The notes beneath the pieces are model-generated. The model ran no database searches and was not told where the DNA came from. It saw only the letters and a list, made by a program, of their open reading frames with translations. A DNA stretch of 64,000 bases from Callorhinus ursinus. Taxonomy: Eukaryota > Chordata > Mammalia > Carnivora > Otariidae. Shown piece by piece: positions 10,023 through 24,204 of the stretch. Made by a program: the position numbers and the translations under genes. The DNA is taken from NCBI RefSeq assembly GCF_003265705.1, contig NW_020312966.1, positions 18,736,380 through 18,800,379 of the forward strand. The letters are read 5' to 3'. Positions within the stretch are counted from its first letter, which is position 1, and every line of letters begins with the position of its first letter.

Positions 10023-11221
10023 TTTGTTCTTTCCTTTCTCTTTGTGTCTTTAAGCAGCTAAGATAATGGTATTATGATTATTGGAAGAATTTTTTTTAAT
10101 AGTTTGCCATAAAAAACAAGAGTAAATCTTATCTATCTGGAAACTGATAACTCAGAATGACACATAACTTAGGAGTTCTGAGTAACTCCCTTCTTCCTGT
10201 GGCAATTTTTATTTTTTGAATAACAAAAAGAGAAAATGTTACAAAAGTGAAATAAAATAAAATAAACAAATCCTGAATTCAAAGGTAAACCTACCAACTC
10301 CAGATTCTTTCTGTTTTGAGGGGCAAAGAGCCGTTGTCTTTTTCAGAGTTAAGTAACAGAGCAAGGAAGCCATGATTCTCTAAACCCTTTTTCTTTTCTT
10401 TTCTTTTCTTTCTTTTCTTTTCTTTTCTTTTCTTTCCTTTCCTTTCCTTTTCTTTTTTCTCTCCTCTCCTCTCCTTTCCCCTCCCCTCCCCTCCCATTCC
10501 CTTCCCTTTCCTTTTACAAATATATCTACCAAACAACCCTGAGTTTGGCCGAACTTCTCAGCTTTTGTCATTTTTGCCTTGTTAAAAGTACAGGGACCCA
10601 ATATTTTATTAATCCAGTTCATACCCTCTCCTCTGTCCTGCATGGGTGATGTAGGCCGTTGGAAAAGGCACAGAGAAGACTCCTTAGACTTTTTTCCCCA
10701 GCTTTTCACACCATGCCATATATTTAAATAACAGGCTGAGATGGGGAGTGATGAGTCTCTCAAGGAAATAAATACGGAGCACTCATTAGAAGGCTCATTA
10801 AGAATAAAGTGCAGGAAGGGGGCTCTGAGAACAGACTCTTATTCTGGTATTTATTAGGACAAAGCACTCTTTTTAATGGGGCACCTGAAATGCTCTCTGC
10901 TGCAATCATTATTAGGCATTAGTGCTTTTCCTAACTTCTTGGGATCAGCTTTACCCTTCTTTCTGCCTTGGTAAACAGTTGGCAACAATGCCTTTGTGTT
11001 CCAGACTCCTGTGGAGGATTTGTTCTCACTTTTCCCGTCTTTGCTCAGGAGTCCTGGGCTTCCACTCTGCGAGGGCATTTAAAAATTGGACCTCTCTTCC
11101 AAGCACTGTGAATTGAAGGATAGAAGCATACTTTATTGCTTGTCTCCTCTCCCGAATCCCTCTTCCCTTCCTCCATTTCATGTACTACTCTCCGAGTCTC
11201 TTTTGCTCCTTTCCCTTAGGG
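10023..11221. other. No gene recognised
   Basis: Apart from the pyrimidine tract I see only AT-rich sequence without a recognisable family or convincing ORF. Confidence 0.6.
10385..10520. repeat. Long pyrimidine tract, (TTTTC)n/(CCTTT)n/(CCTCT)n
   Basis: Almost uninterrupted C and T for about 130 bases, grading from TTTTC units to CTCCT and CCCCT. Purine-only translations on the other strand (runs of K, E, R and G) are artefacts of this tract. Confidence 0.95.
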
Positions 11222-11446
11222 CAGAGATTGTGAAACTTTGTCTTTAAAAGGTCAGATAGTACAGATAGTAAATATTTTAGGCTTTGTGGTCCATAAGATC
11301 TCCCTCACAACTCTGCTGTTGTAGCGCAAAAACAGCCATATACTATACATGAATGAATATGTGTGGCTGTGTTCCAATAAAACTTTATTTATAAAAACAG
11401 GTGGTGGACCAGATTTGGTCCACAGGCTGCAGTTTGCTGACCCCTG
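11222..11446. mobile_element. MER20-type hAT DNA transposon, near full length
   Basis: Both ends are present: CAGAGATTGTGAAACTTT at the left and the related inverted end TTTGCTGACCCCTG at the right. Between them are the familiar AGTAAATATTTTAGGCTTTG, GTTGTAGCGC and AATAAAACTTTATTTATAAA segments. Length (about 225 bp) fits the non-autonomous family. The flanking octamers CCTTAGGG and TTCTAGAG share four positions and differ only by transitions, so they may be a decayed 8-bp target duplication. No transposase is encoded. Confidence 0.75.
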
Positions 11447-11514
11447 TTCTAGAGATCTAAAAAGGAAGTTCCCATTGTACTTATAAGATGAAAGTAGGCA
11501 CATGGTGTTCCCAG

Positions 11515-11885
11515 TTTTAACTTCATTTATTCAGTAACTCATCAAATTTCAACACCTACTGAATGTTTAATACCCGCTATGTGCCAGACAATGTGGAAGC
11601 ATAAAAAACCCAAGGAACTCGCAGTCTTGTGAGTCTTTGGACAGAAGGGCGAACAACTATAATATGATATATTTGATCCTGTAATGGACATAAGGGCAGT
11701 TGAGACCATAGGTTAAGGGGATGTAAGAGGGTCTCTTGAGCATTTGAGTGTCACTGCAGGACTAGTGTATGTGCACAGGGAGGGGAGGAAAGAAAAGGAG
11801 GCTTTGCAGGTGGGAAAGTCTGGTGCTCCACGCTAGTGTTAAGATTTTATTTTGTAAGACATGAGAGCCATGGAACAATTACAGC
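11515..11885 (+). repeat. Ancient mammalian repeat, family not assigned
   Basis: Contains CCCGCTATGTGCCAGACAATG followed by text in the order known from a widespread old repeat: amounts and stock phrases such as ACTCGCAGTCTTGTGAG, then GATTTTATTTTGTAAGACATG and GAGCCATGGAACAATT. Similar relics lie at 13244-13640, 47500-47700 and 63690-63850. Confidence 0.45.
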
Positions 11886-11886
11886 A

Positions 11887-13195
11887 TAGGGGATAGGCAG
11901 GTTTTCCTGCTAACTCACAGGGAGCAATGGGGAGCTGCAAGTACATCAGTCCTTGAAGGCTGTGACTTTTCTCTTGAGAAGCTGTCAAAAATAAGCAAAA
12001 GTTCACAAAACCAGAATCTTGAAAACCAGGAGGACAACTTAAAATAGCCTGAATATTCTTCCTGCTAACTTTCCATTTGCACTCCCTGGGCCAACTGCGT
12101 TGGTAGTGGATGTTCGGTGTTTGCCACAGAAAGAAATAAAGTTCTCTCAGTTCAGTGGCAAGAGGAGGAGAATCGTTAGGGCTAATATTTCCAAGATCTA
12201 TAATGAAGAGTTTCTTCTGAGTATGATTTGAGGGCTTCCGAGGAATCCCTTTGCCCTGAAACACCATACTCATTCGCCTTCTGTAGAATCTAAAATTATA
12301 CAACTGAAGATTTTATTCCTTTAGGTTGAATCTTGCCCTCTCTAGGCAAGGTATTTTAAAATGCAAACACTCCCAGGGAGGATGATATACTATGTCAATC
12401 ATAACCTAGTTCGAATGAGGATATAAATCGGATAGGAACTCTGGAGAACAGAGACCCCAGAGACGGACAGCAGGAGGAAGCTTTTAAAATGAGGGAAGGA
12501 CTCCAGAACTGGGATATGGAGGGCAAAGGATGAAGATGAACTTTGCCTACTTCTCTATATTGCCCAGGGCAGCGTGAAACATAATAAGGTAGATGAGGAC
12601 AGGGCAGAAAATAGCAACTGATTAATAAACATGGGGAGGAGAAGTGTGTCTTTTTCAGACTCAATGGAATTTTTACTGCCTAACATTTCCAGAGCCAATT
12701 TGTAAAGCTGTCTGGGAGTGTTCTGTGTCTGCAAGGCAGACACAGAAAGGGGAGGGAGACAATTAGGAGTCTAAAGATGCTTCAGACTGGGGATGGGCCG
12801 CAAGTGACAACAGAATGAACCCCACCACCCCCTTACTTCCGGCAGCTCTTATTCTTCTCCCAACAAGTCCCTGCCTGCTGCTTTGTCTTCTGAATGCAAA
12901 ACAAAAGTGCCTGGGTGAATAAACAAGAGCTCTCTTTCTCAAGGAGAGACAGTGCCCAGTCTCTTTGGGCTTGCTGTTTGTTCCCATGCAGTGCCCATTG
13001 ATTTGAAGCTGGTGAGAGATGGGATGGCATAGCGCATAGGTGATGAGAAAGCAGCCGCTCTGGGACCACAGAATGGAACGCCTCAGGAGTCATCCTACTT
13101 CTGGCGTGGTCATGTGATCCGCAGAAAAACACTTCTGAAGCCAATTCCTGCCTGCGTAAGGCAAAAAATGAACAAACAAACAAAAAACCCCACAA
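11887..13195. other. No gene recognised
   Basis: Short open frames only on either strand. None has a recognisable domain, and no splice-bounded exon stands out. Confidence 0.55.
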
Positions 13196-13196
13196 C

Positions 13197-13226
13197 ACGC
13201 GCACACACACACACACACACACACAA
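13197..13226. repeat. (CA)n microsatellite
   Basis: About twelve CA units with a CGCG interruption at the left edge. Confidence 0.95.
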
Positions 13227-13243
13227 CCCAAAACACTTTCAGG

Positions 13244-14340
13244 CTTTCTTGATTGACTCATGCATTAAATATTTAACCATATTTGTTGCAGACCTACTTT
13301 GTGTGAAGGTTCTGATCAGGTGCCAGGGAGATTCACAGGCACGTGCGTGAACGATTAGGACACAAGATAGGTGCCTGGGGGTGATGGAGAAGTTATTATC
13401 TGAATATAAAGGAAGGAAATAGAATGGCCTCCATTCTTCAACTGTAGAAGCAACCCAAGAGACTGTAAAAGTCTGAAAGAGTTTATATGATAACCTAATG
13501 TGCCCATGAGGTGACATGGGGGACATCCGCTTGGGAACGATCTGAACAAGCCCTGATTGGAATTTGGAACGTTATAGGCTAGTGGGAAGAGACAGTCAAT
13601 AGAGATAAAATGTGATGCACAATTAAACATAGTACATAAGGGTGATAAGGACCATGGGGAAGAAAGAAAAGAAAAAAAAGTAGCGTAGGAGGAAGTAGAG
13701 TAGGTGAGGACCCAGAGTCTCTCTACTGGGCCATTACATACACACCCCCCAGTTGCTTTGAGTGCTGGCTGCACCCTTCTCAAGAGCACTGTCCGGCAGC
13801 CAATGGACCTGCCTTGCCCATATACACCTAGGAGGTTATGCCTCCCTGAACGGGTGAGAAGGCTGGTAATTCGTGCACAACGGAGGGAGCTTAGGTAGGA
13901 GAATGGCGAGTCCATCTATCACAACGGGCAGGAACGTAGAGTATGAAGATACGCACGCTGGTTAGGGGCAGCGGTTCCATTTGCTTCGGTGATTTCTAAT
14001 GAAGGAAGAGCAACAGTACCAGTCTAGGGAGGGAATAGAGGATGACATTTGGGAGACTGAAGAAAGAGGAAATAGTCTGAAATAATCCAGTTAGAGAGTG
14101 ACCAAGTGACTGGGCCAGGCCATATTCTGTGCCAGTGCGGCTGCATGATCGCTCACCTGAAGTTCACGATCATGAATTCACAGCAGGACGGTGGATGCAG
14201 TCAGCCACGTGAAGTCAGTGATGCTGGGCAGAGGGTGCCATTTTCCCATGTAAGCGCGATGCAGTGAGTGCAGATAACATGATCGAGGGTGTGTGCGCAG
14301 GAACTGATGATGAGATTTGGCTAAGGAATTTAAATGGAAT
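13244..14340 (+). repeat. Decayed ancient repeat, with a 95-bp unit at 13893-13987
   Basis: The left end (GTGCCAGGGAGATTCACAGG) and later parts (ACCATGGGGAAGAAAG, AATAATCCAGTTAGAGAG) follow the order of the same unassigned old repeat as at 11.5 kb. Embedded at 13893-13987 is a sequence that recurs, rearranged, at 15671-15914. Confidence 0.35.
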
Positions 14341-14439
14341 AAGTAAGTAAATGAAGATCTCAAGGGGGAGTGGGAAAAGGGGATGGAAAAATCAAGTAAT
14401 AAAAAGGAGGGACTAGCAAGACTATGGATGAGACAGTGA

Positions 14440-14820
14440 AAAAATCAGTGGTTGCCAAGGATCTGGGCTGAGGGAGGAAGGGATGAATGGGAGCAACACA
14501 GGGGGCTTGGGGGGCAGTGAAACTATTCTGTTGGATATAGTAATGGTGAAAATATGACATTATATGTTTGTCAAAACCCATAGAATGTACAACCCCAAAA
14601 GTGAACCCTAATGTAAACTATGGATTTCAATTAATAATAATGCATTCATATTGGTTCATCAGTTATAACAACTGCACCAGGATAATGCAAGATGTTAGTA
14701 ATAGCAAAAACTAGTGGGGGTGTGGGGTGGGCTGTATGTGAGGGGCTATATAGGAACTCTCTGTAATTTTTACTCCACTTTTTTCTCTAAACCTATAACT
14801 GCTTTAAAAAAAGATATTAA
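14440..14820 (+). mobile_element. Ancient L1 3' end (L1M type)
   Basis: Plus-strand text such as GTGGTTGCCAAGGATCTGGG, GGTTCATCAGTTATAACAAC and CTAAACCTATAACTGCTTTA is the classic 3' UTR of old mammalian L1 families. It ends in an A-rich tail (14801-14820) that then received two Can-SINEs. Confidence 0.75.
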
Positions 14821-15024
14821 TTTTTTTTTAAAGATTTTATTTGTCAGAGAGAGAGAGGGGGAGCGCACAAGAAGGGAGAGTAACAGGCAGAGGGAGAAGC
14901 AGGCTCCGCACTGAGCAAGGAGCCTGATGCGGGACTAGTCCTAATCCTGGACTTGTCCCGATCCCAAGATCATGACCTGAGCCGAAGGCAGATGCTTAAC
15001 CGACTGAGCCACCCAGGTGTCCCC
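14821..15024 (-). mobile_element. Can-SINE, first of a stacked pair
   Basis: Reverse orientation: a T-rich start, AAGATTTTATTTGTCAGAGA, GAGAAGCAGGCTCCGCACTG, and the end GAGCCACCCAGGTGTCCCC. It is flanked by TATTAA plus a T run (14815-14820 and 15025-15030). It carries a small insertion around 14935-14955 relative to its neighbour. Confidence 0.93.
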
Positions 15025-15030
15025 TATTAA

Positions 15031-15224
15031 TTTTTTTTTTTTAAGATTTTATTTATTTGACAGAGAGACACAGCGAGAGCAGGAGCACAAGCAGGGGGAG
15101 TGGGAGAGGGAGAAGCAGGCTCCCCGCTGAGCAGGGAGCCCGATGCGGGGCTCGATCCCAGGACCCCGGGATCACGACCTGAGCCGAAGGCAGACGCTTA
15201 ACGAGTGAGCCACCCAGGCACCCC
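15031..15224 (-). mobile_element. Can-SINE, second of a stacked pair
   Basis: Same orientation and subtype as the preceding copy but closer to consensus and more CpG-rich (CCCGATGCGGGGCTCGATCC). It is bounded by TATTAA (15025-15030) and TATTAG (15225-15230), so three copies of one short target flank two SINEs. Confidence 0.94.
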
Positions 15225-15670
15225 TATTAGTTTTTTTTTTTAATGTGGGACTTAACATAATTCTCCATGAGACTAGAATTTGTTTTTTTAACAATTTTCT
15301 TCATCTCCTGAAGAAATAAGAAAGTGCTAGGCTTACATTACATGATCAATATGAGTTAAATGCAATTATGTTAAATCTAAAGTCACTTCCTTTAGATAAA
15401 AAAATGAAGAGTCATAATGTAGAAAATAGATAAGTAAAGAAAACGTTTTTAGAAAATTTATTTTTGGGTTACAGAGGCCACACACTTTACTGGCACCCAA
15501 ATTGGAAAAACAATATAATTTTAATCTTCCAAGTCAGGAATAGCAAGGAATAATAATAGCAGTGACCTTGGAAGAGGAAACAATGTCTAAAGTTTGGTTT
15601 CCTTAGCCAAGAGGAGAAGCACTTTCACACCTTCTCCACTGTCTCTCTCTCTTGTGAGACCAAGAGTAGG

Positions 15671-15914
15671 AGGTAGGAGAATGGCAAGTACGTCTATTAC
15701 AATTGGCAGGAACATACAGGATGAAGTGTTGGCCAAGACTGCTATGTATGCTCCTCACCAAGGGACTATGGAGTTTGGTGATCACATGACTCTGGTAGGC
15801 CTTTTATTCTTAAACCTAAGAAAAATTATTGTGATCCATGTCTCTCTATCTTATGGATAGAGCAATTGGAACTGCTGCTCGTAACCAGGGTGTGTATCTT
15901 CATCCTGTATGTTC
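15671..15914. repeat. Rearranged repeat with a perfect 17-bp inverted end
   Basis: 15671-15726 matches 13893-13948 directly at 47 of 56 positions without gaps. 15860-15914 matches 13933-13987 in inverted orientation at about 82 percent. The overlap, GAACATACAGGATGAAG, is therefore present twice here as an exact inverted repeat (15710-15726 and 15898-15914). Open frames across it start with similar codons (MAS.SIT.GRN) but are short. I do not recognise the family. Confidence 0.75.
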
Positions 15915-16097
15915 ATTTTCCTTTTTTTGAGAATTTAAAGGTGAGATAGTTTTACATGCATGGTGAGGCTGGTTTAAACATCTTGCATAACAAGGGCTCT
16001 CAATGCTAAATTCTGTGAAATTCGCACCTTGCTTTAAATTCAAAAGACAAGATATGGTTGTAGTGGCAAATGGACTAACATAAATGGACCGTAAATG

Positions 16098-16303
16098 GGA
16101 TGCCTGGGTGGCTCAGCCAGTTAAGGATCCTACTAGTGATTTGGTCTCAGGTCGTGATCTCAGGGTCCTGAGATCAAGCCCCAAGTTGGGCTCTGTACTC
16201 AGTGGGGAGTCTGCTTGAGATTCTCTCTCTCCCTTTGTTCCTCCCCCCTGCATTTGTGCACTCTAAATAAATAAATAAAATCTTTAAAAAGAAATACATA
16301 GAC
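16098..16303 (+). mobile_element. Can-SINE, older subtype
   Basis: The head GATGCCTGGGTGGCTCAGC is followed by GAGATTCTCTCTCTCC, an AAATAAATAAATAAAATC tail and a diverged 16-bp target duplication (16082-16097 and 16304-16319) that differs at three positions, all transitions. That fits an older insertion. Confidence 0.9.
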
Positions 16304-16320
16304 AAATAGATTGTAAATGA

Positions 16321-18143
<1,823 letters not shown>

Positions 18144-21100
18144 TACAAGGGAACAATTGCAAATCCGATCCTTAAGTGACAAGAGTGCATTAAAAGGCTT
18201 ATAGTATATTGAATGAAGTTACTCTAACTGGTTAAATAGTTTTAGGTATAATTAGCTTGTTCTTTCATAAAACTGTTAGAAAATATTTTCTCGAGCGTTT
18301 GGCCATTGCTTAAGAAATCACTGTATTTCAAAAATTAAAGGGAGGAGATGATAAATAAATTAATAGTGACATTAGATGCATATTAAGTTATCTCTGCTGT
18401 CCACACATGCAGGCACATTAGCACAGACTCATCATTCAATTAATTGCCTTTTGCTGCAGTGAACCTCTAATCTTGGAAATGCAACGATCACACACACAGA
18501 AAACCAGATAAGCTATTTGGGCCACAGTTTAGAAATCGGAAATCAGGTTTTCACTGCTGATGCATATGGGATCTCTCTTTGAGTGACCAGTAGATTGTTT
18601 TTGTATTAAATGCTTTCAACTCTTGCCACGTATTCTGAAGGAACACAGTGGTGAGGCCAAGAAAAAAAAATCTACATTTACCAGAGAGAATTTTACTCCT
18701 TGTTTGTTTCTTTTAGATTAAAAACCCACTGGGATGAAGGAAGAGACAAGAGATCACCAATTCAGTCTTGCTAATATTGGGTCTGGTTTCTTACATGCTT
18801 TAAAAAGGGAACTAGTCCAGTTTCCTTTATGATGGGGTCTTTCAGGAGATATCCCAAAGTCTAATAATCCTTATGTTTGTCTCATCTCATTTCCTCGTTC
18901 TGCTATTTCACCATCTATTCTTTTCTGATTGTTGGAGGCGGAGAGTAGGCTTGCACTGATCTCTAAGTGAGAATCTTGATATATTTGAAGATTTGTTATT
19001 AATTTCCTATTCACTTTTCTTCTTCTGGCCCAATAAACCCTTATTCTTTATTGTTTGGGCTTTGAAAAATTTAATCATTTTCCTGACTTGCTTTATATTG
19101 GCTCTCTGGTTTCTGTATCTTTATTGTGACATTCAAAATTAGACTTGAGTTTAGTGGAGTGCTAAAAACCTAGTTTCAATGTATTGTAGATATTTTTAAA
19201 CAACAGAACAACACTGTTTAGAGTAGATATTATTCTAATGTCTTCCAAACCCCCTCTCTGCTGTAGTGATATTTTTTCAATCATTGATAATTCCCTATCT
19301 TTTATTTTCTGTCTTCTGTTTTTATGTGTATTCCAGAATTACTGAAAGACAGACACTCAGCACCATTGATTTTGGAAAATCACATATAATGCAAACAACT
19401 CCCATCTAGAATTGTAAAATTTAGTGGATGAATTCCTTATTTCAATGTTAGATCATTGCAGAAAGTACAAAAATGAGTCCCAGAACTTTATTTGTAATGG
19501 CAACTTTACATGTGTGTTGGAAGAAATTATAGAAATGCAGATGCACCTTTTTGTCATATTCATTCAGTCAACAAATAATTATTCAGTGCATCTTACGTAT
19601 CAGGCAGAGGTCAAGACAAACATTGTGCCTTTATCAGATGGCTTTCTAAGAAGTGTACTGGAAAATATTTTTACAATTTTGATCATATTCCAGATTTAAA
19701 GGATCTCAGTGTAAAGAGAAGCTTGGTGACTCTTTTTGATAAAGGGAAGACTCCCTTTTTAAAGTGGTGTGTATGAACTAGTTTTTATAATTTAGTCTCG
19801 TTTCCAGCTAGACAGTAAGCACAGAGTGTCAGGACAGAGTGTCTTAGATTTTCTTTTGCAGGTTCTAGTGGTCTTCTAGGCACAGAATTGGTGTTGATCA
19901 CACACACTGTAACTTGCAGGACAGTAGATTTTAATGTTGTGTATGTAAATCTAGTGGAAGCTATGGGTTCTCATTGCAGAAAAAAAACCAATGCACTTAA
20001 GATTTCAGAAGCACCTGTGCTCCCTAAAACCCATTTATGGACTCTAGGGTAAGAATTACTGACAGTTCAAGGTCTTTACACTTAACCTATGTTCCCACGA
20101 TGCCAATGGAAGGTGGAGGATCTCTGATATGTGTCACAGTCCAAAAATAAGGCTTCAAGGACCAGTACAGGATCTCTGTAATAAGGGGAGATATATAATC
20201 TCACAGAAATAAAGGAAACCCATTTTGTCTTTCTTCACCCATCAAATGGTAGGATGGAAGAAGCAACAAGGACCAGAATGGGGTGCAGAAGAATATGTTG
20301 CACATCTGGATGTTCCATCTTATTTCTAATCTAAGTTTGGAGCTAGAGGGAAATATGTGAACTTCGAGGTTCATCTATTAATTCTAACTGGCCATCAAAT
20401 CTTTCATTCATTGATCAGATATTCATTGAGTGGCTACAAGATGCCAGCACTTGGAAAGACCCAGTATCTGGTCTCAGAGAGCTCATTTGGAACTCACTGG
20501 GGCAGCAGTGGAAGAAAGCTGCTTTGGAGGCCCCATTGTGCCTGACTTTGGACAACTCTGGCATGACCAGCAGAAGCGCTCAATACATATTATCTGGTTG
20601 ATTAGTCTGTTACTTCCCCTGATGAGTTAGTTTTGTTGCAGAATCAGAGAACAGCTGGGGTTAATAAAAGAAAAGTTTAGCTTTGAGAGGGGCACAAAGC
20701 TACATATACTAATTATAATAAAATATTAAAAATCTACTTTGGGTAACATAGTTATGAACATGAAGTGCATACTAATGTGAGATTCGTTCTGATGTAAAGC
20801 GTTTTCAAAATCAGCTATCTATCCTCAGAGTGGCCAAAATAGCAGTCCAGAGACGGACAAGGAGCATTTCAAATTCAGCAGTCTGCTCTCTTATTGGTCC
20901 AGGGATGGCAATAACACAAGGAGCAGCTGGTAAGAATCTGGGTCTATTCTGACTAGATCATGCTGCCTGAGAGTCTAATTTTGCTTCAAAAATGGTCTAA
21001 TTTTGCTCACAGTGGAAAAAGTGGTATATGCCTTTAGTGTCAACAGACCAGATTGCATCTCCAGTTTGTTTGATGGGGGAACTTGGTTTGGTTCCCAGAT

Positions 21101-23339
21101 ATGGCTCTCCTTCATGGATCATTGAATTACGCTAAGTGTTTTGAACAAAGTCAATTTCAATACATGCTGCTTTCCTCCCAAACCTTGGAATTTCTCTTCA
21201 TACCAAAGTTCCAAGGGCTCGTGTTTGGAGGAAGAGAATATCCTGCCAATACAAGTCACTTCAGCTCTGGTTGTCAGCTTCTTCAGCCCTAAAGAGGTAA
21301 ACCCTAAGGACCCTTCAGGATTTAACAGTTGAGCATTTTTTATGGTGAGTTGTAGAGGCTCCAATATTCTGACATTTATGCAAAGATATGTGTGCAATAG
21401 ATGTACAAACTGGGGCATAAAAAATATTAGGCTCTTTCTGGCCAAAAATATCCCCAAATTGGGTGTTTTTTGCTTTGGCTTTCAGTGAAGGGACTTCTGA
21501 TATTTTCTTGTCTATGTTCCCTCACATTTCTTCAGGAAATAGCAATACGAGAACGATTTTATTACTTCATCAGGATTTTTTCTTTCTTTGAGAGTATTTC
21601 CAACTGAGGGCCCATTACCTATTTCTAATTCACTTATTTTCAAACTTTCTGGTCCTAACTAATGAGCCATGAAGGAGACCAGGTTGGAGAGTGACCTGAG
21701 GAAGGACTTGCAGCCTCACAGGGATCCCTGGGTCCCTCTCTGAACAAGGAGCCCTTTCCTTCCAGCATGTGCTCCTTTGTGCAGCTGCCTGTGGCCACAG
21801 TGAATCCAGGAACTTTGCTCCAGGCAGACCATGTTCCACTGAAAACCCAACTTTTTAAAAAATGACCCCAGAAAACTTCACAGATGATATATCTGTCCCT
21901 GTAATTCATACCCTGGGAGTGAGGCTGCAGGAGGTGGATGGGGAGGATTGATGAGCAGCTCTATTTATGTTCTACCAGTGGGCTAATCTCTCACACACAC
22001 CTGGATGTGATCTGAGCTCCTGCCCACACAAAGGGATCCTGGCGTTGGCGCTGGTGCTAACAAGTCCGAACTGAGCTCAGACTTCAGTCTGGCTGGAATG
22101 TGCAGGTGCACTACCTGGATTTTCATGGAGAACCAGCTGGGATCTCCCCAACTTGGCAACTGCTCTTGTGTGGGTGGGTTGGAGAGGGTGGTAGGAAAGG
22201 GATGATAATTCAGAAAGGGCGTCCCATGGGAGAATTTTAAGGAGAAGCAGCATTCCTCTTTCCTCTTCCTATATTTTTTTCTTATATCCCATCTGGTCTC
22301 CAAGTTTCTGGTCCTTTCACTTTTCTCTTTAATTTTTAAGAGTCCATGAAATTGTGACACTTAGCTTTACTGTGTAATGAATGCAGATTTTCAAGAAGGC
22401 ACTATTTGCTTCATTTGGTGTTCTCCAAAATGGGTGGTTTCTTCTATGTAATACCTGGAGATAGGATTTTACTCAATCCTGTGTCTGAAATCCATTGTAT
22501 ATTTTTAGCTTCTTTTTGGAATTTCTAGTTGGACAGGGGGCAGAAAAGCCTGCAAACCAGACTTAATGCTGGTGGAAAGGCTTTGGCATGTGATAGAAAG
22601 CCTACCTCATCATGCTCACTTTGCTGGGCCGGCTGTTCCCTGATGACTTCTCTGGATTGAATAAAGCCAGCTACAGAAGTGGGTGAAGCTATCCCTCACA
22701 CTGACATTTAATTTACCTAGGAGTACAATAATCTGAGAAAGAATCAAATACTTGAAAATTTTGCTTCAGTGAGCAGAAGCTAAGTGTTTATACCATATTG
22801 AAAAGTGATACGTTTCTTCAGAATTTAAAGTAAAAAAAAAAGGGGGGGTGACAGTTTCATAGACTAAAAGCAAAAAAAAGACCAAAACTCTTGTTCGGCA
22901 TAGTCACAATTCTGACGTTGGAGAAAACTCTGGAATTTTGCACATGATGATATTATTTTATCAGCTCTGGTTTGATAGAAAGAGGTCAGTGGGGCCTAGG
23001 AAAAGGATGTGGTTGTAAAGCCTAAAAAGAGAAGGGTATTTTTAAGTGTGTTGCAGAGAAGGAAGCAGCTGGACTTAATAACTAACAATATGTGGGAGGT
23101 GAAAGTATGTTGAATCTTGTACAGAAGTTTGATGATCAGAGAAAGGGCGGGCAATATTGCTGTCCAAATCAAAATAACCCTCTATAATTAGTTCCACCTG
23201 TGCTAAAAAATTATGCTCACATACTGTTCCCAATTTATTGAAATTTATGACCATGCGATATGTTATGTGAGTAATAGTCACTACTCAACCAAAAATCAAT
23301 ATGCAGTTCTCTATTGACGAAACTTGGGTTTATATTTTA
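18144..23339. other. No gene recognised; a few repeat relics
   Basis: AT-rich sequence with short open frames only. Relics of the CAACAAATAATTATTCAGTG type (19560-19640) and CATTGATCAGATATTCATTG type (20400-20480) point to old interspersed repeats. Nothing looks like an exon with supporting splice sites. Confidence 0.55.
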
Positions 23340-23410
23340 TTCATGTGTGTGCTTTCAGTAACTAACATGATGCCTGACATCTAGATGATGTTCAAAATGC
23401 TGAACACATG
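23340..23410 (+). mobile_element. L2 3'-end relic
   Basis: ACTAACATGATGCCTGACAT followed by GATGTTCAAAATGCTGAACA resembles the L2 end (accounts for common 'cctggcacatagtagg...aataaatg' type text), strongly decayed. Confidence 0.4.
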
Positions 23411-24204
23411 GATAAAATGGCAAATCTGAGGCCTGCTTAAGCTCTCTGATTTTCCTTTAAAGCATACCTGGCTAGGTTCAATTATTGTTTGCTTTAATGA
23501 GTTGAGTGATTAATTTTGTTTATTGAAATCTGGCACTGTATGTCATATTTCTTTGCAATGCGTCAATAGCCAGGCATTTAGAAATTAATATCTGCTTCAG
23601 ATCAGCTTTCAAGGTAGTCATCATGATGAAAAATGGAATGGTTTGGTGAAATATCCAGATATTCATTATGCCAAAGCAGGGACCACGGCCAATACTTCCT
23701 CTCCTTACCTTTTGTTTCCTGACAACACGATAATTTAGGATCATGTTCCCATATGATATGAGCAGGCATTCCAGCCACCACTCCCCTGCATATGCCTTTC
23801 CCTCCTGTTGAAAGCCTTTCCATAGAACCTGGATCTCTGGAGGTGGTTTGTGGTGGCATACTGGACCATCTCATATGCCATGTACTTCCACTCCCATCTG
23901 TCCCAAAGGTAAGTAACTAGACTTCTTACAACAGCTTGGAATACTTCTGAGAGAGCCCAAATCTATGTAAGATACAAATAGACCAGCTGCGTGTCTATCC
24001 TCCAAATCAGGAACGTTAGCGTCTTTATGTGTGAGATGTGCAATTCAGCAGCCATGACTTCTTGTCTCTTAGCTGACTCAAATTCTGGCTAAAAAATTAA
24101 TCCGCCTAAGCTGTGAAGCATCTAATGCAAAGAGACCTGAAACTGGGCTGGATACATGGTATCAAGGGATTGGTAGCCCTGATCTACTAAAGCAATGTCA
24201 CTAA

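Noticed and set aside
10291..10763. Two overlapping minus-strand ORFs rich in K, R, E and G
   Set aside because: They are translations of the pyrimidine tract and have no coding character outside it.
13704..13915. ORFs on both strands around the 13.9-kb repeat unit
   Set aside because: Short, overlapping and without a homologue I know. Treated as repeat-derived.
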